A stretch of DNA of 64,000 nt from the NCBI RefSeq assembly GCF_900091605.1, contig NZ_FMCQ01000003.1, positions 370,495-434,494 on the forward strand. The letters are read 5' to 3'. This DNA comes from Micromonospora tulbaghiae. GTDB taxonomy: Bacteria; Actinomycetota; Actinomycetes; Mycobacteriales; Micromonosporaceae. Below are positions 9,031 to 17,885 of the stretch, piece by piece. Under the pieces are notes generated by a model. That model made no database searches. It was not told where the DNA came from and was given only the letters and a program-made list of their open reading frames with translations. The number at the start of each line of letters is the position of its first letter. The stretch's first letter is position 1. Made by a program: the position numbers and the translations under genes.

Positions 9031-10206
9031 TCAGCTCCGGCCGGCGCCCCCGTCGGCGAAGACGAGTCGCAGGATGCGGTCGTCCTCGGCGGTGGGCGTA
9101 CCCCGCCCGTCGCGGTTCGAGGTGCTCACCCAGAGCGAGCCGTCCGGCGCCGCCGCGACGGCCCGTAGCCGACCGTACCGGCCGGTGAGCAGGTCGCGGG
9201 GCTGACCGAGGACGGTGCCGTTGCCCGCCAGCTCCACCAGCCAGAGCCGCTGGCCACGCAGGCAGGCGGCGACGAGCAGACGGTCCGCCGCCGCCAGGCC
9301 GGAACAGGAGGCGTCACCGGTGGGCCACTGCGTGATCGGGTTCACGTAGCGCTTGTCGTCGCCGCGCCCCTCCACCCGGGGCCACCCGTAGTTGCCGCCC
9401 TTGTTGATCTGGTTGATCTCGTCCCAGGTGTTCTGGCCGAACTCCACCGCGTACATCTTCTTGTCCGGCGTCCAGGCGAAGCCCTGGACGTTGCGGTGAC
9501 CCGTCGACCAGACCGGCGACCCGGCGGTGGGGTTGCCCGGCGCCGGTTTGCCGTCCGGGGTGATCCGCAGGATCTTGCCGCCGAGGCTCTTGGCGTCCTG
9601 GGCGTTCTCGGTGCGCCCCGCGTCCCCGGTGCTGGCGTAGAGGTGGCCGTCCGGGCCGAAGCCCAGCCCGCCGCCGTTGTGCGTGCCCGACTTCGGGATG
9701 CCGGTCAGGATCGGCTCCGGCGCCTGCCCGAGCTGCATCTTCGCGATCCGGTTGTCGTCCTCGGCCGTGTAGTAGACGAAGACCGTGCGGTCCCGGGCGT
9801 ACGCGGGGGAGACCGCGATGCCCAGCAGGCCGCCCTCCCCGCCGGCGGCCACGTCCGGCACGGTCTGTACCGGCCGGACGGCCAGCCCGTCCGGGCCCGA
9901 CTCCGGGCCGACCTGGAGGATCCGTCCCTTGTCCCGCTCGGTCACCAGCGCCCCGCCGTCGGGCAGGAACGCGATGGCCCACGGCACCTCCAGCCCCTTG
10001 GCCAGCACGGTGGCCACCACCTGCTGGCCGGCCCCGCCGGGACTCGCGGTGCCGGACGGTGTCGGCAGGTTGGGCGGTGCGCCGGCCGGGTCCGGCTCGG
10101 GCTCGCCGAGGGCGCAACCGGCGGTGGCCAGCAGCAGCGCCGCACAGGACACCGCCAGCGCCGTCCGGAGGCGGAGGACACGGGGGTACGCAAGACGCGG
10201 GCTCAC
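9031..10206 (-). CDS. PQQ-dependent sugar dehydrogenase-like lipoprotein
   Basis: The 391-residue secreted protein belongs to the glucose/sorbosone dehydrogenase beta-propeller family, whose members oxidise aldoses using bound PQQ. The chosen GTG at 10206 gives a short basic N-terminus, a hydrophobic stretch and a lipobox-like LATAGC with Cys31. It should therefore be a surface lipoprotein. Family motifs include GLEVPWAIAFLPDG, GGEGGLLGIA, SGTHNGGGLGFGPDG, GHRNVQGFAW and GNYGWP. The reading frame continues upstream for about 139 codons without family similarity, so that extension was dropped. Many actinobacterial homologues have no known substrate and some may not bind PQQ. Confidence 0.85.
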   Translation of the reverse strand: MSPRLAYPRVLRLRTALAVSCAALLLATAGCALGEPEPDPAGAPPNLPTPSGTASPGGAGQQVVATVLAKGLEVPWAIAFLPDGGALVTERDKGRILQVGPESGPDGLAVRPVQTVPDVAAGGEGGLLGIAVSPAYARDRTVFVYYTAEDDNRIAKMQLGQAPEPILTGIPKSGTHNGGGLGFGPDGHLYASTGDAGRTENAQDAKSLGGKILRITPDGKPAPGNPTAGSPVWSTGHRNVQGFAWTPDKKMYAVEFGQNTWDEINQINKGGNYGWPRVEGRGDDKRYVNPITQWPTGDASCSGLAAADRLLVAACLRGQRLWLVELAGNGTVLGQPRDLLTGRYGRLRAVAAAPDGSLWVSTSNRDGRGTPTAEDDRILRLVFADGGAGRS

Positions 10207-10292
10207 CCGCCCAACCCTAGCCGGGCGGACCGGCGAACCGGGCGCGTCGCGCGCACGCCTGCCCGCGTCCGGCCGTTCGGGGGAGTGCCGGT

Positions 10293-12104
10293 TCAGCCGG
10301 CCCGCAGCGCGAGCAGAGCGACGTCGTCCTCCCACTGGTGCGCGGCGGCGAGCAGCCGGTCGCAGAGCAGGTCCAGCGGTACGCCCGGCCCGCCGGCCCG
10401 GAGGTGGGCGAGCAGGTCGGCCTGCCCCTCGTCGATCGGCTGGTCCCGGCGCTCGATCAGCCCGTCGGTGTGCAGCAGCAGCGTGTCGCCGGGGGCGAGG
10501 GTCAGCGTCCGGCCGGTGCGCCGGGGCGGCCGGGCCAGGCCGAGCAGCGGCCCGCGACCGTCCGCCACCGAGACCGTGCCGTCGGCGCGTACCAGCAACG
10601 GCGGCGGATGCCCCGCGTTGCACCAGGAGACGCGCAACGCGCCGTCGGCCGGGCGGATCCGGGCCAGCACGGCGGTGGCGACAGTGGGCACCCGCAGCCC
10701 GCCCATGGCCCGGTCGAGGTGGGCCACCAGATCCTCCACCGGGTCGTTACGCCCGTACGCGTTTCCGCGCACCAGGTTGCGCAACTGACCCATGGTGGCC
10801 GCCGCCTCGATGTCGTGCCCGGCGACGTCGCCGATCGCGGCGATCAACTCGCCGTCGGGCTGGACGAAGGCGTCGTACCAGTCGCCGCCCACCTCCACCC
10901 GGTCGGCGGCCGGCAGGTAGCGGGCGGCCAGCTCGATCCCCGGCACGGCCGGCAGGGCGGGCAGCATGCTGTGCTGGAGCACCTCGGCGACGTGGCGCTG
11001 CTCGCCGTAGAGGCGGCTGTTGCCGACCGCCTGTCCGGCGCGTACCCCGATGTCCTGCGCGGTGCGCAGGTCGCTCGCGTCGAAACCGCGCCGCCCCTGG
11101 CGGTTGACCAGCGTGACGGCCCCGATCACCCGGTCCCCGGCGGCGGTGATCGGCACGGTCAGGTGGGAACCCACGCCGAGCCGGTCGGCGAGCGGCACCA
11201 GGTCCGGATGCGTGGTGCCGCGCGCCACGTCGTCCAGGCCGGCCACTGCGCGCACCGCCGGCCGCCCGGTACGCAGCACCGACCGGATCTGCGACTCCCC
11301 GCTGAGCCCGGTGGTCAGCAGCTCGGCGAAGCGGGCCAGGTCGGCCTCGCGCTCGGCGTCCCGGTGTACGCCGGTGACGGTGCGCGGCCGGCCGGCCGGG
11401 TCGACGAGCGTGATCAGGCACCAGTCGGCGAGCAGCGGCACCATCGCGTGCCCGAGCCGGTCGACGGCCGTGGTCACGTCGAGTGTGCCCCCGAGCGTCT
11501 CGCTCATCCCGGCCAGCATGGCGAGCCGGCCGTGCGCCTCCTCCGCGCGGCGGCGGGCCTGCTCGGCGCCGCGGAGCGCGATGCGCAGCCGCAACTCCGA
11601 GGAGCACGCGGCGGCCAGGTCGGCGAGCGTCCGCAGCTGCTCCTTGGTCCAGGCCCGGGGCTTGCTGTCGATCGCGCACAGCGAGCCGAGCACCCGCCCG
11701 TCCAGGTCGGTCAGCGGCATGCCCGCGTACGCGACCACGCCCAGGTCCTCGATGGCCAGGTTGAGGCGTACCCGGGGGTAGAGGCGGGCGTCGGGCAGCA
11801 CCAGCGGCATCTCGATGTCGACGACGTGCTGGCAGAACGAGTGGCTCAGCGGCGTCTCCCGGCGTGCCGCCCACGGCTCCGGCAGGCCGGTCGCTCCGGG
11901 GAAGAACTGACGCTCGGCGTCCACCAGGGAGACGAGTGCGACGGGTACGTCCAGCAGGTCGCCGACCAGCCGCGCGAACCTGTCGAACGCCTCGTCCGGT
12001 ACGGCGTCGAGCCGCGTCTCGTCGAGTGAGCGCAACCGGTCGGGATCGGCGAGCGCCGGAATCGGCACGGACACCCGTCCCCGGCCGTGCTCGCTCATCG
12101 CCAT
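10293..12104 (-). CDS. GAF-GAF-SpoIIE (PP2C-type) protein phosphatase
   Basis: This 603-residue protein looks like a stress- or development-linked serine phosphatase of the RsbU/SpoIIE type, which typically dephosphorylates an anti-sigma-factor antagonist. An N-terminal GAF domain (about residues 25-170; ends near LGSLCAIDSKPR) and a second GAF (about 195-350; VTLVNRQGRRGF) precede a PP2C-SpoIIE domain (about 370-600). The metal-site motifs VGGDWYDAF, GDVAGHDIEAA and HTDGLIERR are intact, so activity is expected. No kinase-like HATPase domain or adjacent anti-sigma gene is seen. The start could be the ATG at 12104 or the in-frame ATG two codons later. Confidence 0.9.
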   Translation of the reverse strand: MAMSEHGRGRVSVPIPALADPDRLRSLDETRLDAVPDEAFDRFARLVGDLLDVPVALVSLVDAERQFFPGATGLPEPWAARRETPLSHSFCQHVVDIEMPLVLPDARLYPRVRLNLAIEDLGVVAYAGMPLTDLDGRVLGSLCAIDSKPRAWTKEQLRTLADLAAACSSELRLRIALRGAEQARRRAEEAHGRLAMLAGMSETLGGTLDVTTAVDRLGHAMVPLLADWCLITLVDPAGRPRTVTGVHRDAEREADLARFAELLTTGLSGESQIRSVLRTGRPAVRAVAGLDDVARGTTHPDLVPLADRLGVGSHLTVPITAAGDRVIGAVTLVNRQGRRGFDASDLRTAQDIGVRAGQAVGNSRLYGEQRHVAEVLQHSMLPALPAVPGIELAARYLPAADRVEVGGDWYDAFVQPDGELIAAIGDVAGHDIEAAATMGQLRNLVRGNAYGRNDPVEDLVAHLDRAMGGLRVPTVATAVLARIRPADGALRVSWCNAGHPPPLLVRADGTVSVADGRGPLLGLARPPRRTGRTLTLAPGDTLLLHTDGLIERRDQPIDEGQADLLAHLRAGGPGVPLDLLCDRLLAAAHQWEDDVALLALRAG

Positions 12105-12243
12105 CGCCCCCCGGGAACCGGGAACGCCCGGCCGACGTTCCGTCCTCGGTTATACCCCGCTGGGGCGCCACTCCATTCCCGGCGCGGTGTTCGTCACGGG
12201 TCACGCCGCGCCGGCCGGTCCGGGGCCGATATCGTCGGCGGTC

Positions 12244-13170
12244 GTGAAGGTATGGATCCCGCATTCGGAGGGCCGCCGGCTGCTCGGCGAGCTGCCGCCC
12301 GGCGTCACCGTGGAGCTGCTGGACGACCCGCGTCGGCTCCCGTCGTCCCCGTCCGGGGTGCGGTTCTGGGTGCCACCGTTCCTGTCCGGCCCGGACGCCG
12401 GAGCGCTCCTGGCCGAGCTGCCCGACGTCGAGGTGGTGCAACTGCTCTCCGCCGGGGCGGACGCCTGGGTGGGACGGATCCCCGACGGCGTGACGCTCTG
12501 TGACGCCCGGGGCGTGCACGACTCGCCCACCGCCGAATGGGTGGTCGCCGCGATCCTCTCCTCGCTGCGCGGGTTCGCGCCGCTGGCCCGCGCCCAGGCG
12601 CGGCGCGAGTGGGCGTACGACGAGGTGGCGCCCACCGACGAGCTGGCCGGCAAGCGGGTGCTGATCGTCGGCGCCGGCTCGATCGGCACCGCGGTACGCG
12701 ACCGGCTCGCCCCGTTCGAGGTGAGCTTCACGCTCGTGGCCCGTACGCCGCGCCCCGACCAGGGCGTGCACGGGGTCGACGAGCTGCCCGCGCTGCTGCC
12801 GGAGGCGGACGTGGTGGTGCTGCTGGTGCCGCTGACCGAGCAGACTCGGGGCATGGTCGACGAACGTTTCCTCGCCGCGATGCCGGACGGCGCGTTGCTC
12901 GTCAACGCGGCCCGAGGGCCGGTGGCCCGCACCTCGGCGCTGGTCGCCGAGCTGACCTCGGGCCGCCTGCGCGCGGCGATGGACGTCACCGACCCGGAAC
13001 CACTGCCCGCCGACCATCCCCTGTGGGAGTTGCCGAACGTGCTGCTCACCCCGCACGTCGCCGGCTCGGTACGCGGGCTGCTGCCCCGCGCCTACCGCCT
13101 GGTGGGCGAGCAGTTGCGCCGGTACGCGGCCGGGGAGGAGCTGACGAACCGGGTGGTCGACGGCTACTGA
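12244..13170 (+). CDS. D-isomer-specific 2-hydroxyacid dehydrogenase
   Basis: The 308-residue protein is an NAD(P)-dependent 2-hydroxyacid dehydrogenase related to glyoxylate/hydroxypyruvate and phosphoglycerate dehydrogenases. The Rossmann motif VLIVGAGSIGTAV sits mid-protein. The catalytic Arg is in NAARGPVART, the Glu in DVTDPEPLP and the His in TPHVAGS. It has no ACT domain, so it is not a second SerA. The GTG at 12244 gives the N-terminus MKVWIPHSEG, which looks native. The gene tail-overlaps the convergent PH-domain-like gene by 7 bp. Substrate is not assignable. Confidence 0.88.
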   Translation: MKVWIPHSEGRRLLGELPPGVTVELLDDPRRLPSSPSGVRFWVPPFLSGPDAGALLAELPDVEVVQLLSAGADAWVGRIPDGVTLCDARGVHDSPTAEWVVAAILSSLRGFAPLARAQARREWAYDEVAPTDELAGKRVLIVGAGSIGTAVRDRLAPFEVSFTLVARTPRPDQGVHGVDELPALLPEADVVVLLVPLTEQTRGMVDERFLAAMPDGALLVNAARGPVARTSALVAELTSGRLRAAMDVTDPEPLPADHPLWELPNVLLTPHVAGSVRGLLPRAYRLVGEQLRRYAAGEELTNRVVDGY

Positions 13171-13562
13171 TCGCCGGTTTGCTGATCGTTGCCGGCGTCC
13201 GGTAGCTCCTGGCCGGTGACGGCGACCAGCCGGGGCAGTTCGGTGGCGCGTACCGCCGGCAGCACCACGACCTCGCCGTCGTCGAGCCGGGCGACCGCCC
13301 TTCCCTTGGGGTCACCGGCGAGTTCGGCGACCCGGTTCCACGGCACCCGGCGCTGCCCGACGAGCGCCCGCAGCCGCAGCTCCCGGGCGTCGGCGTCGGT
13401 GCCGGCCCGCCACGCCCAGACCGCGGCGGCGAGCGGCACGAGCAGCACCCAGAGCAGCCACCAGCGGGCGGAGGCCAGGGGCAGCGCGCCGATGAAGGCG
13501 ACGATCGCGGCGACCAGGATGGCCTGGTTGTGACGGAAACGGACGGTATCGGCGCGGCTCAC
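13164..13562 (-). CDS. Small membrane protein with bacterial PH-like domain
   Basis: The 132-residue protein has two hydrophobic helices at about residues 13-45 (ILVAAIVAFIGALPLA, LLWVLLVPLAAAVWAW) followed by a cytoplasmic domain (VPWNRVAELAGDPKGRAVARL) resembling the bacterial PH domain common in actinomycete membrane proteins. The GTG at 13562 is preceded on its strand by a run of G suitable as a ribosome site. The frame stays open further upstream into the repeat region, but that part is non-coding in style. Function is unknown. Confidence 0.75.
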   Translation of the reverse strand: MSRADTVRFRHNQAILVAAIVAFIGALPLASARWWLLWVLLVPLAAAVWAWRAGTDADARELRLRALVGQRRVPWNRVAELAGDPKGRAVARLDDGEVVVLPAVRATELPRLVAVTGQELPDAGNDQQTGDQ

Positions 13563-13711
13563 CCCCCGATGATCCCATCCGGCCAGTCCACGCCACCCCC
13601 CGGGCGTCCGCACCCCCGGGTCGGACCACCCGAGCGCGCCCGCCCTCCCGCGCCCGGCCACTCCGCCGCAGCCCTCCCCGCCCTCCCCGCGTCCGCGTCG
13701 TGCCCGCCGAC

Positions 13712-13759
13712 GATCTTGGTACGGATTCGCCCCTTGCGGGGCGGTCCGGTACCAAGATC
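13712..13759. repeat. GATCTTGG-type long hairpin, copy 1
   Basis: The arm beginning GATCTTGGTAC at 13712 pairs with the arm ending GTACCAAGATC at 13759. An inner GCCCC/GGGGC stem caps it. It shares its outer GATCTTGG/CCAAGATC arms with the two hairpins in the adjacent tandem duplication (13772-13823, 13987-14038), but its inner sequence differs. Confidence 0.75.
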
Positions 13760-13768
13760 TCGCTCGAG

Positions 13769-14198
13769 TTGGAGATCTTGGAAGCGTTGGGCCCCTCTGG
13801 GGGCCGTTTCCTTCCAAGATCTCGGGCAGAGAGGCCGACGCGGGACGCGATGCGTCGATCTCGAGGGTGAGCCGTGCCGTGGAGACTGCTGGTGTGACGG
13901 ATGTCACTGTGGCGGTGACGTCACCGGGCGCTTCCGGGATCGTTTCTAGGCGTGGCCGCAGCGGTCCCCGCCGATGCGTCCTCTTGGAGATCTTGGAAGC
14001 GTTGGGCCCCTCTGGGGGCCGTTTCCTTCCAAGATCTCGGGCAGAGAGGCCGACGCGGGACGCGATGCGTCGATCTCGAGGGTGAGCCGTGCCGTGGAGA
14101 CTGCTGGTGTGACGGATGTCACTGTGGCGGTGACGTCACCGGGCGCTTCCGGGATCGTTTCTAGGCGTGGCCGCAGCGGTCCCCGCCGATGCGTCCTC
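13769..14198. repeat. Perfect 215-bp tandem duplication
   Basis: Positions 13769-13983 and 13984-14198 appear identical throughout. Each unit contains a hairpin with a 12-bp outer stem (GAGATCTTGGAA at 13772/13987 with TTCCAAGATCTC ending 13823/14038) and a GGCCCC/GGGGCC inner stem. Each unit ends with the GTG and first 11 codons of the downstream EAL gene frame (GTG at 13952 and 14167). The first copy therefore carries a start-codon remnant that leads into a different, short frame. Confidence 0.92.
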
Positions 14199-16599
14199 GC
14201 CCGCCCCGACCCCGCACGTCGCCCCGACCCCGCACGTCGCCCCGACCCCGCACGTCGCCCCGACCCCGCACGTCGCCCCGACCCCGCACGTCGTACCGCG
14301 CACCGCAACCGCACCGCCCCCGTGCCCCCTCACGAAGGCGACCGCCGTGCCCGTCCCCCCTCCCGCCGTTCCCCGTCGGCGATCGATCCTGCCCGATGTC
14401 GCCGTGTCGCTCACCGGCGCGGCCTTCCTCCTCGCCGGCGTCGCCGGTGCCCTGCCCGGCCCGGCCGCCGCCGCGCTCGCCGTCGCCGGAGGCTTCGCCC
14501 TCGCCTGCGTCCGGCTCGCCTGGCTGGCCGGAGCCGCCACACCGACCCACATGCCCGCAGCCAACGGGCGGCGGGCGCGCCGGGCCGCCCTGTCCCGCCG
14601 GGTCGCCGCCATCCTCGACAGCGCCGTCCTGGTCGCCGGGCTCACCGTCGCGGTGCTGCCACTGAGCGACGCCGCCCACCGGCTGCCGATCGCGCTCGCC
14701 GGGCTGTGCCTCACCGGGGCGCTGCACGTGACGGCCCTGCTGCGCCTACCCGGCCGCTCCCGGCTGTCCGGCCCGGAGCTGGTGCGCCGTACCGTCGACG
14801 TGCTCGCGCTCGGCGTCAGCCTGGTCTTCGCGGGCTGGATGCTGCTGCCGGACGGCCCGGTCCCGGCCGTCGCCGGGGTCGCCGCGGCGGGCGGCGCCGC
14901 GGTGCTCGCCGTGCTCGCGGTGGCGGCCGCCGCCGAACGCCGCCGCCGGCCGGGTGCCGCGCGCTGCCACGCCGGCGCGGCCCTGACGCTCGGCGGGCTG
15001 ACACTGCTCGTGGTGTTGCTGGCCTACGGTGCGCCGGACCGGGCGCTGCCGCTCGTCGCGGCGCCGCTGGTGGTCGGGGCGCTGCTCACCGCCGCAGGCG
15101 CCCGGCGTACCTCGGGCGGCGAACGGCCGGGCCTGGAGGTGGCGCCGGCCGCCTGGCCCCGCCTCACCGCGCCGGCCGGGATCGCCGCGCTGGCCGCCGG
15201 GATCCACCTGGGTACGGCGGGGCAGTTCAGCACCGGCGCGATGGCCCTGGGTCTGACCGTCATTCCGCCGATCATGGTGGGTGAGCTGCTCGCCGCCGCC
15301 GACCAGCGCCGCCGGGTGCAACGGCTCGCGGCCCGTGAGGCGTGGTTGCGGCGCCGGCTCGGACCGGACGGTCGGACAATCGACCCGGTGCCGCTGACGC
15401 GCGCGGATCTGATCCGGGCGATGGCGGAACGCAGTGGTGGCGCGCTGCTCGTCGTTGACCTGCACGGAATGGGGGGCGCTGTGCCGGAGGGACCGGTGCT
15501 CACCGAGGCCGCGCGCCGGCTGCGGGCGGGCTCCGAGACACACGATCTGGTCGCCCGGCTCGGCGACACCGAGTACGCGGTCCTCACCGATGCCGGGCCG
15601 GTGCTCGCGTACGCGCTCGGCCTGCGGCTGCTGGCGGCGTTGGGCGAGCCGTATCCCCGGCCCGGCGGCGTCGCCCGGCTGGGGGTGAGCGTCGGGCTGG
15701 CCGAGACCAGCGGCGGCGATCCGGAGGACGTGCTGCGGCAGGCGGACCTGGCCCGCCGCCGGGCGGTGCAGCTCGGCCGGGACCGGGTCGAGTGGTACGA
15801 CGCCTACCTGGAGGAGCAACTGGTCCGGCGCCTGGATCTGGAGCGGGAGCTGCCCGGCGCGGTGGCGCGCGGCGAGCTGGACCTGGTCTACCAGCCGGTG
15901 GTGGCGCTCGCCGACCGGATGCCTGTAGGTACGGAGGCGTTGCTGCGCTGGCGCAGCCCGGCGCTGGGCACCGTGCTCCCGGCCGAGTTGCTGCCGGTGG
16001 CGGCCGACCTCGACCTGACCGGCGAGATCGGGCGGTGGGTGCTGGACCGGGCCTGCCGGCAGGCCGCCGCGTGGTCGGAGGGCGGCCGTGAGCTGTGGAT
16101 GGCGGTCAACGTGACGCCGCGCGAGCTGGCCGCGCCGGACTTCGTGGCGCGTACCGCGACCGCGCTGGCCGCGTACGACGTGGCGCCGGAACGGCTGGTG
16201 GTGGAGGTGGCCGAGCCGGTGGTGGGCGCGGAGCCCTCCACCGTGGTGGCCCGGCTGGCCGGTCTGCGGTCGATCGGCGTGCGGATCGCGCTCGACGACT
16301 TCCGGGCCGAGCACGCCTCGCTCGCGCAGCTCCGCCGGCTGCCGATCGACCTGCTCAAGGTGGGGCCGCACCTGGTCGGCCCGGGCGGGGACGGGCAGCG
16401 TCCGCTGATCGACGTGGTGGCGAACCTGGCCGACCGGCTCGGCGTGGAGCTGGTGGTCGAGGAGCTGGAGTCGGAGGGGCAGGTGGCGGGCGCGCGGCGG
16501 GCCGGCTGCCGGTACGGCCAGGGCTTCGCGCTGGCCCGCCCGGCGACCGCCGAGCGGGTCGAGGCGTGGTTCGAGGAGTACCCGTCCACGGCTCGGTGA
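14167..16599 (+). CDS. Membrane protein with degenerate GGDEF and EAL domains
   Basis: Up to 810 residues. After an (APTPHV)x5 stretch and a Pro-rich segment come about eight hydrophobic helices (residues ~75-400), a degenerate GGDEF domain and an EAL domain. The GGDEF signature is replaced by GDTEY (466-470), so no cyclase activity is expected. The EAL motif is present at 590-592 with NVTPREL, but the catalytic loop DFG-GYSS is altered to DFRAEHAS, so phosphodiesterase activity is doubtful. It may be a c-di-GMP receptor or an inactive scaffold. The start is uncertain: GTG 14167 lies at the end of the duplicated unit, while GTG 14347, preceded by GAAGG, would leave the 18-bp repeats untranslated. 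A paralogous, intact-looking protein is encoded at 32025. Confidence 0.85.
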   Translation: MAAAVPADASSPAPTPHVAPTPHVAPTPHVAPTPHVAPTPHVVPRTATAPPPCPLTKATAVPVPPPAVPRRRSILPDVAVSLTGAAFLLAGVAGALPGPAAAALAVAGGFALACVRLAWLAGAATPTHMPAANGRRARRAALSRRVAAILDSAVLVAGLTVAVLPLSDAAHRLPIALAGLCLTGALHVTALLRLPGRSRLSGPELVRRTVDVLALGVSLVFAGWMLLPDGPVPAVAGVAAAGGAAVLAVLAVAAAAERRRRPGAARCHAGAALTLGGLTLLVVLLAYGAPDRALPLVAAPLVVGALLTAAGARRTSGGERPGLEVAPAAWPRLTAPAGIAALAAGIHLGTAGQFSTGAMALGLTVIPPIMVGELLAAADQRRRVQRLAAREAWLRRRLGPDGRTIDPVPLTRADLIRAMAERSGGALLVVDLHGMGGAVPEGPVLTEAARRLRAGSETHDLVARLGDTEYAVLTDAGPVLAYALGLRLLAALGEPYPRPGGVARLGVSVGLAETSGGDPEDVLRQADLARRRAVQLGRDRVEWYDAYLEEQLVRRLDLERELPGAVARGELDLVYQPVVALADRMPVGTEALLRWRSPALGTVLPAELLPVAADLDLTGEIGRWVLDRACRQAAAWSEGGRELWMAVNVTPRELAAPDFVARTATALAAYDVAPERLVVEVAEPVVGAEPSTVVARLAGLRSIGVRIALDDFRAEHASLAQLRRLPIDLLKVGPHLVGPGGDGQRPLIDVVANLADRLGVELVVEELESEGQVAGARRAGCRYGQGFALARPATAERVEAWFEEYPSTAR
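14203..14292 (+). repeat. 18-bp tandem repeat, five units
   Basis: The unit GCCCCGACCCCGCACGTC is repeated five times without interruption. Because 18 is a multiple of three, it encodes APTPHV five times in the frame of the EAL gene. It directly follows the 215-bp duplication. Copy number is likely to vary between strains by slippage. Confidence 0.93.
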
Positions 16600-16610
16600 G
16601 CTGAACCGGT

Positions 16611-17636
16611 TCAGCGGGCCGTCGTACGAGGTGGGGCGGTGCTGCCGCGCGGCGTCAGGTGCGCCGTCTCGTCCTGCACGACGGCGGCTGGTTCGCCCGC
16701 GATCACGGCCAGGAGCTGCCGGGCGGCGTGCGCGCCGTACGCCGGGATGTCCCGGCCCAGTGCGGTCAGCGGCGGGTGCACCAGGCGGCAGAGCGGTGAG
16801 TCGTCCCAGGCCACGATGGACAGGTCGCCGGGTACGGTCAGGCCCATCTCCTGGGCCACGGACAGCCCGGCGATCGCCATCACGTCGTTGTCGTAGATCA
16901 CCGCGGTGGGGCGGCCGGCGGAGCTGAGCAGCCGGCGGGTGGCCCGCGCGCCCTCCTCGCCGGTGTAGTCGGACCAGACGGTCGTGGCCTCGTCCAGCCC
17001 GAGCCGCCGGCACACGCCGGTGAACGCCTCGGTGCGGATCTCGGTGTGCAGCAGCGAGGGCAGCCCGCCGACCCGGGCGATGCGCCGGTGGCCGAGCGCG
17101 ACCAGGTACTCCACGGTCTCGACCAGGGCCGCCGCGTCGTCGGACCAGACGCTCGCCAGGCCGCCGGTGTGTCCGGGCCCGCCGATCACCACCGCGGGTA
17201 GTTGCAGTTCCTCCAGCGCCGGCACCCGCCGGTCGTCGGTGCGCAGGTCGCACACGAGCACGCCGTCCACCCGGCGTTCGGCCCACCACCGCCGGTAGAC
17301 CGCGATCTCGGCCTCCTGGTCGCTGACCACCTGGAGCGTCAGCGCGTACGAGCGGGCCGACAGTTCGGCCTCGACGCCGCTGATCAGCTCCATGAAGAAC
17401 GGCTCGATGCCGAGTATCCGCGCGGGGCGGCACAGCGCCAGCCCGACGGCCTTGGCGGTGGCGCCGGACAGCGCGCGGGCGGCGCTGCTCGGACGGAACC
17501 CGATCTCGGCGGCGATGGCGAGGATCCGTTGCCGGGTCGCCTCGGAGACGCCGGGCTGCCCGTTGAGGGCGTACGACACCGCGCCCTTGGAGACCCCGGC
17601 GCGCCGGGCGACGTCGGCGATGGTCGGCCGCTTCAC
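16611..17636 (-). CDS. LacI-family transcriptional repressor of the sugar locus
   Basis: The 341-residue protein has an N-terminal LacI helix-turn-helix and hinge (TIADVARRAGVSKGAVSYALNG; RALSGATAKAVGLA) and a periplasmic-binding-protein-like effector domain (VIGGPGHTG, GHRRIARVGG, YDNDVMAIAG, VAWDDSPLCRLV). It is divergent from the sugar ABC/beta-mannosidase operon at 17986-23648, which has LacI-type sites in its promoter region. It probably represses that operon until a manno-oligosaccharide or similar inducer binds. The inducer is inferred from context. Confidence 0.92.
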   Translation of the reverse strand: MKRPTIADVARRAGVSKGAVSYALNGQPGVSEATRQRILAIAAEIGFRPSSAARALSGATAKAVGLALCRPARILGIEPFFMELISGVEAELSARSYALTLQVVSDQEAEIAVYRRWWAERRVDGVLVCDLRTDDRRVPALEELQLPAVVIGGPGHTGGLASVWSDDAAALVETVEYLVALGHRRIARVGGLPSLLHTEIRTEAFTGVCRRLGLDEATTVWSDYTGEEGARATRRLLSSAGRPTAVIYDNDVMAIAGLSVAQEMGLTVPGDLSIVAWDDSPLCRLVHPPLTALGRDIPAYGAHAARQLLAVIAGEPAAVVQDETAHLTPRGSTAPPRTTAR

Positions 17637-17885
17637 CGGAGCGTTCCTCCACTGTGTCCGGCCCTCGCGGGCGTTCTCGGTCGCCGGATCACCGGCGTCT
17701 GGTGACGCTACTGCACGCCGCGCCGGGCCCGGGTGTCACCGGCCGCGTCGATGGACGACATCCGGCGGCGGTCGCTTGTGCGGTTCAGCTTAGATCGCGG
17801 GCCCGTCGGCGGCCGTCGCGAGCGGCCCGGAACGCGGTCGTGAGCGGCGGCGAGGTTACCGGGCGGGCACATCAGTAACCGACCG

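Noticed and set aside
10207-10623. 139-codon N-terminal extension of the sugar dehydrogenase
   Set aside because: It precedes a complete lipoprotein signal, overlaps the SpoIIE gene antisense and has no family similarity.
12244-13170. Second serA
   Set aside because: The protein is 308 residues without ASB/ACT domains and its binding region differs; it is a general 2-hydroxyacid dehydrogenase.
13952-14164. Short frame starting at the first-copy GTG in the tandem duplication
   Set aside because: Only the duplicated 11 codons match the EAL gene; the rest reads through a hairpin and repeat sequence. Treated as a remnant start, not a gene.
14203-14292. Possible CRISPR-like array
   Set aside because: The five 18-bp units are contiguous with no spacers and no cas genes are near; it is a simple tandem repeat.
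14746-17652. 968-codon minus-strand frame spanning the EAL and LacI genes
   Set aside because: It overlaps two clear genes in other frames, has low-complexity composition and no family motifs.
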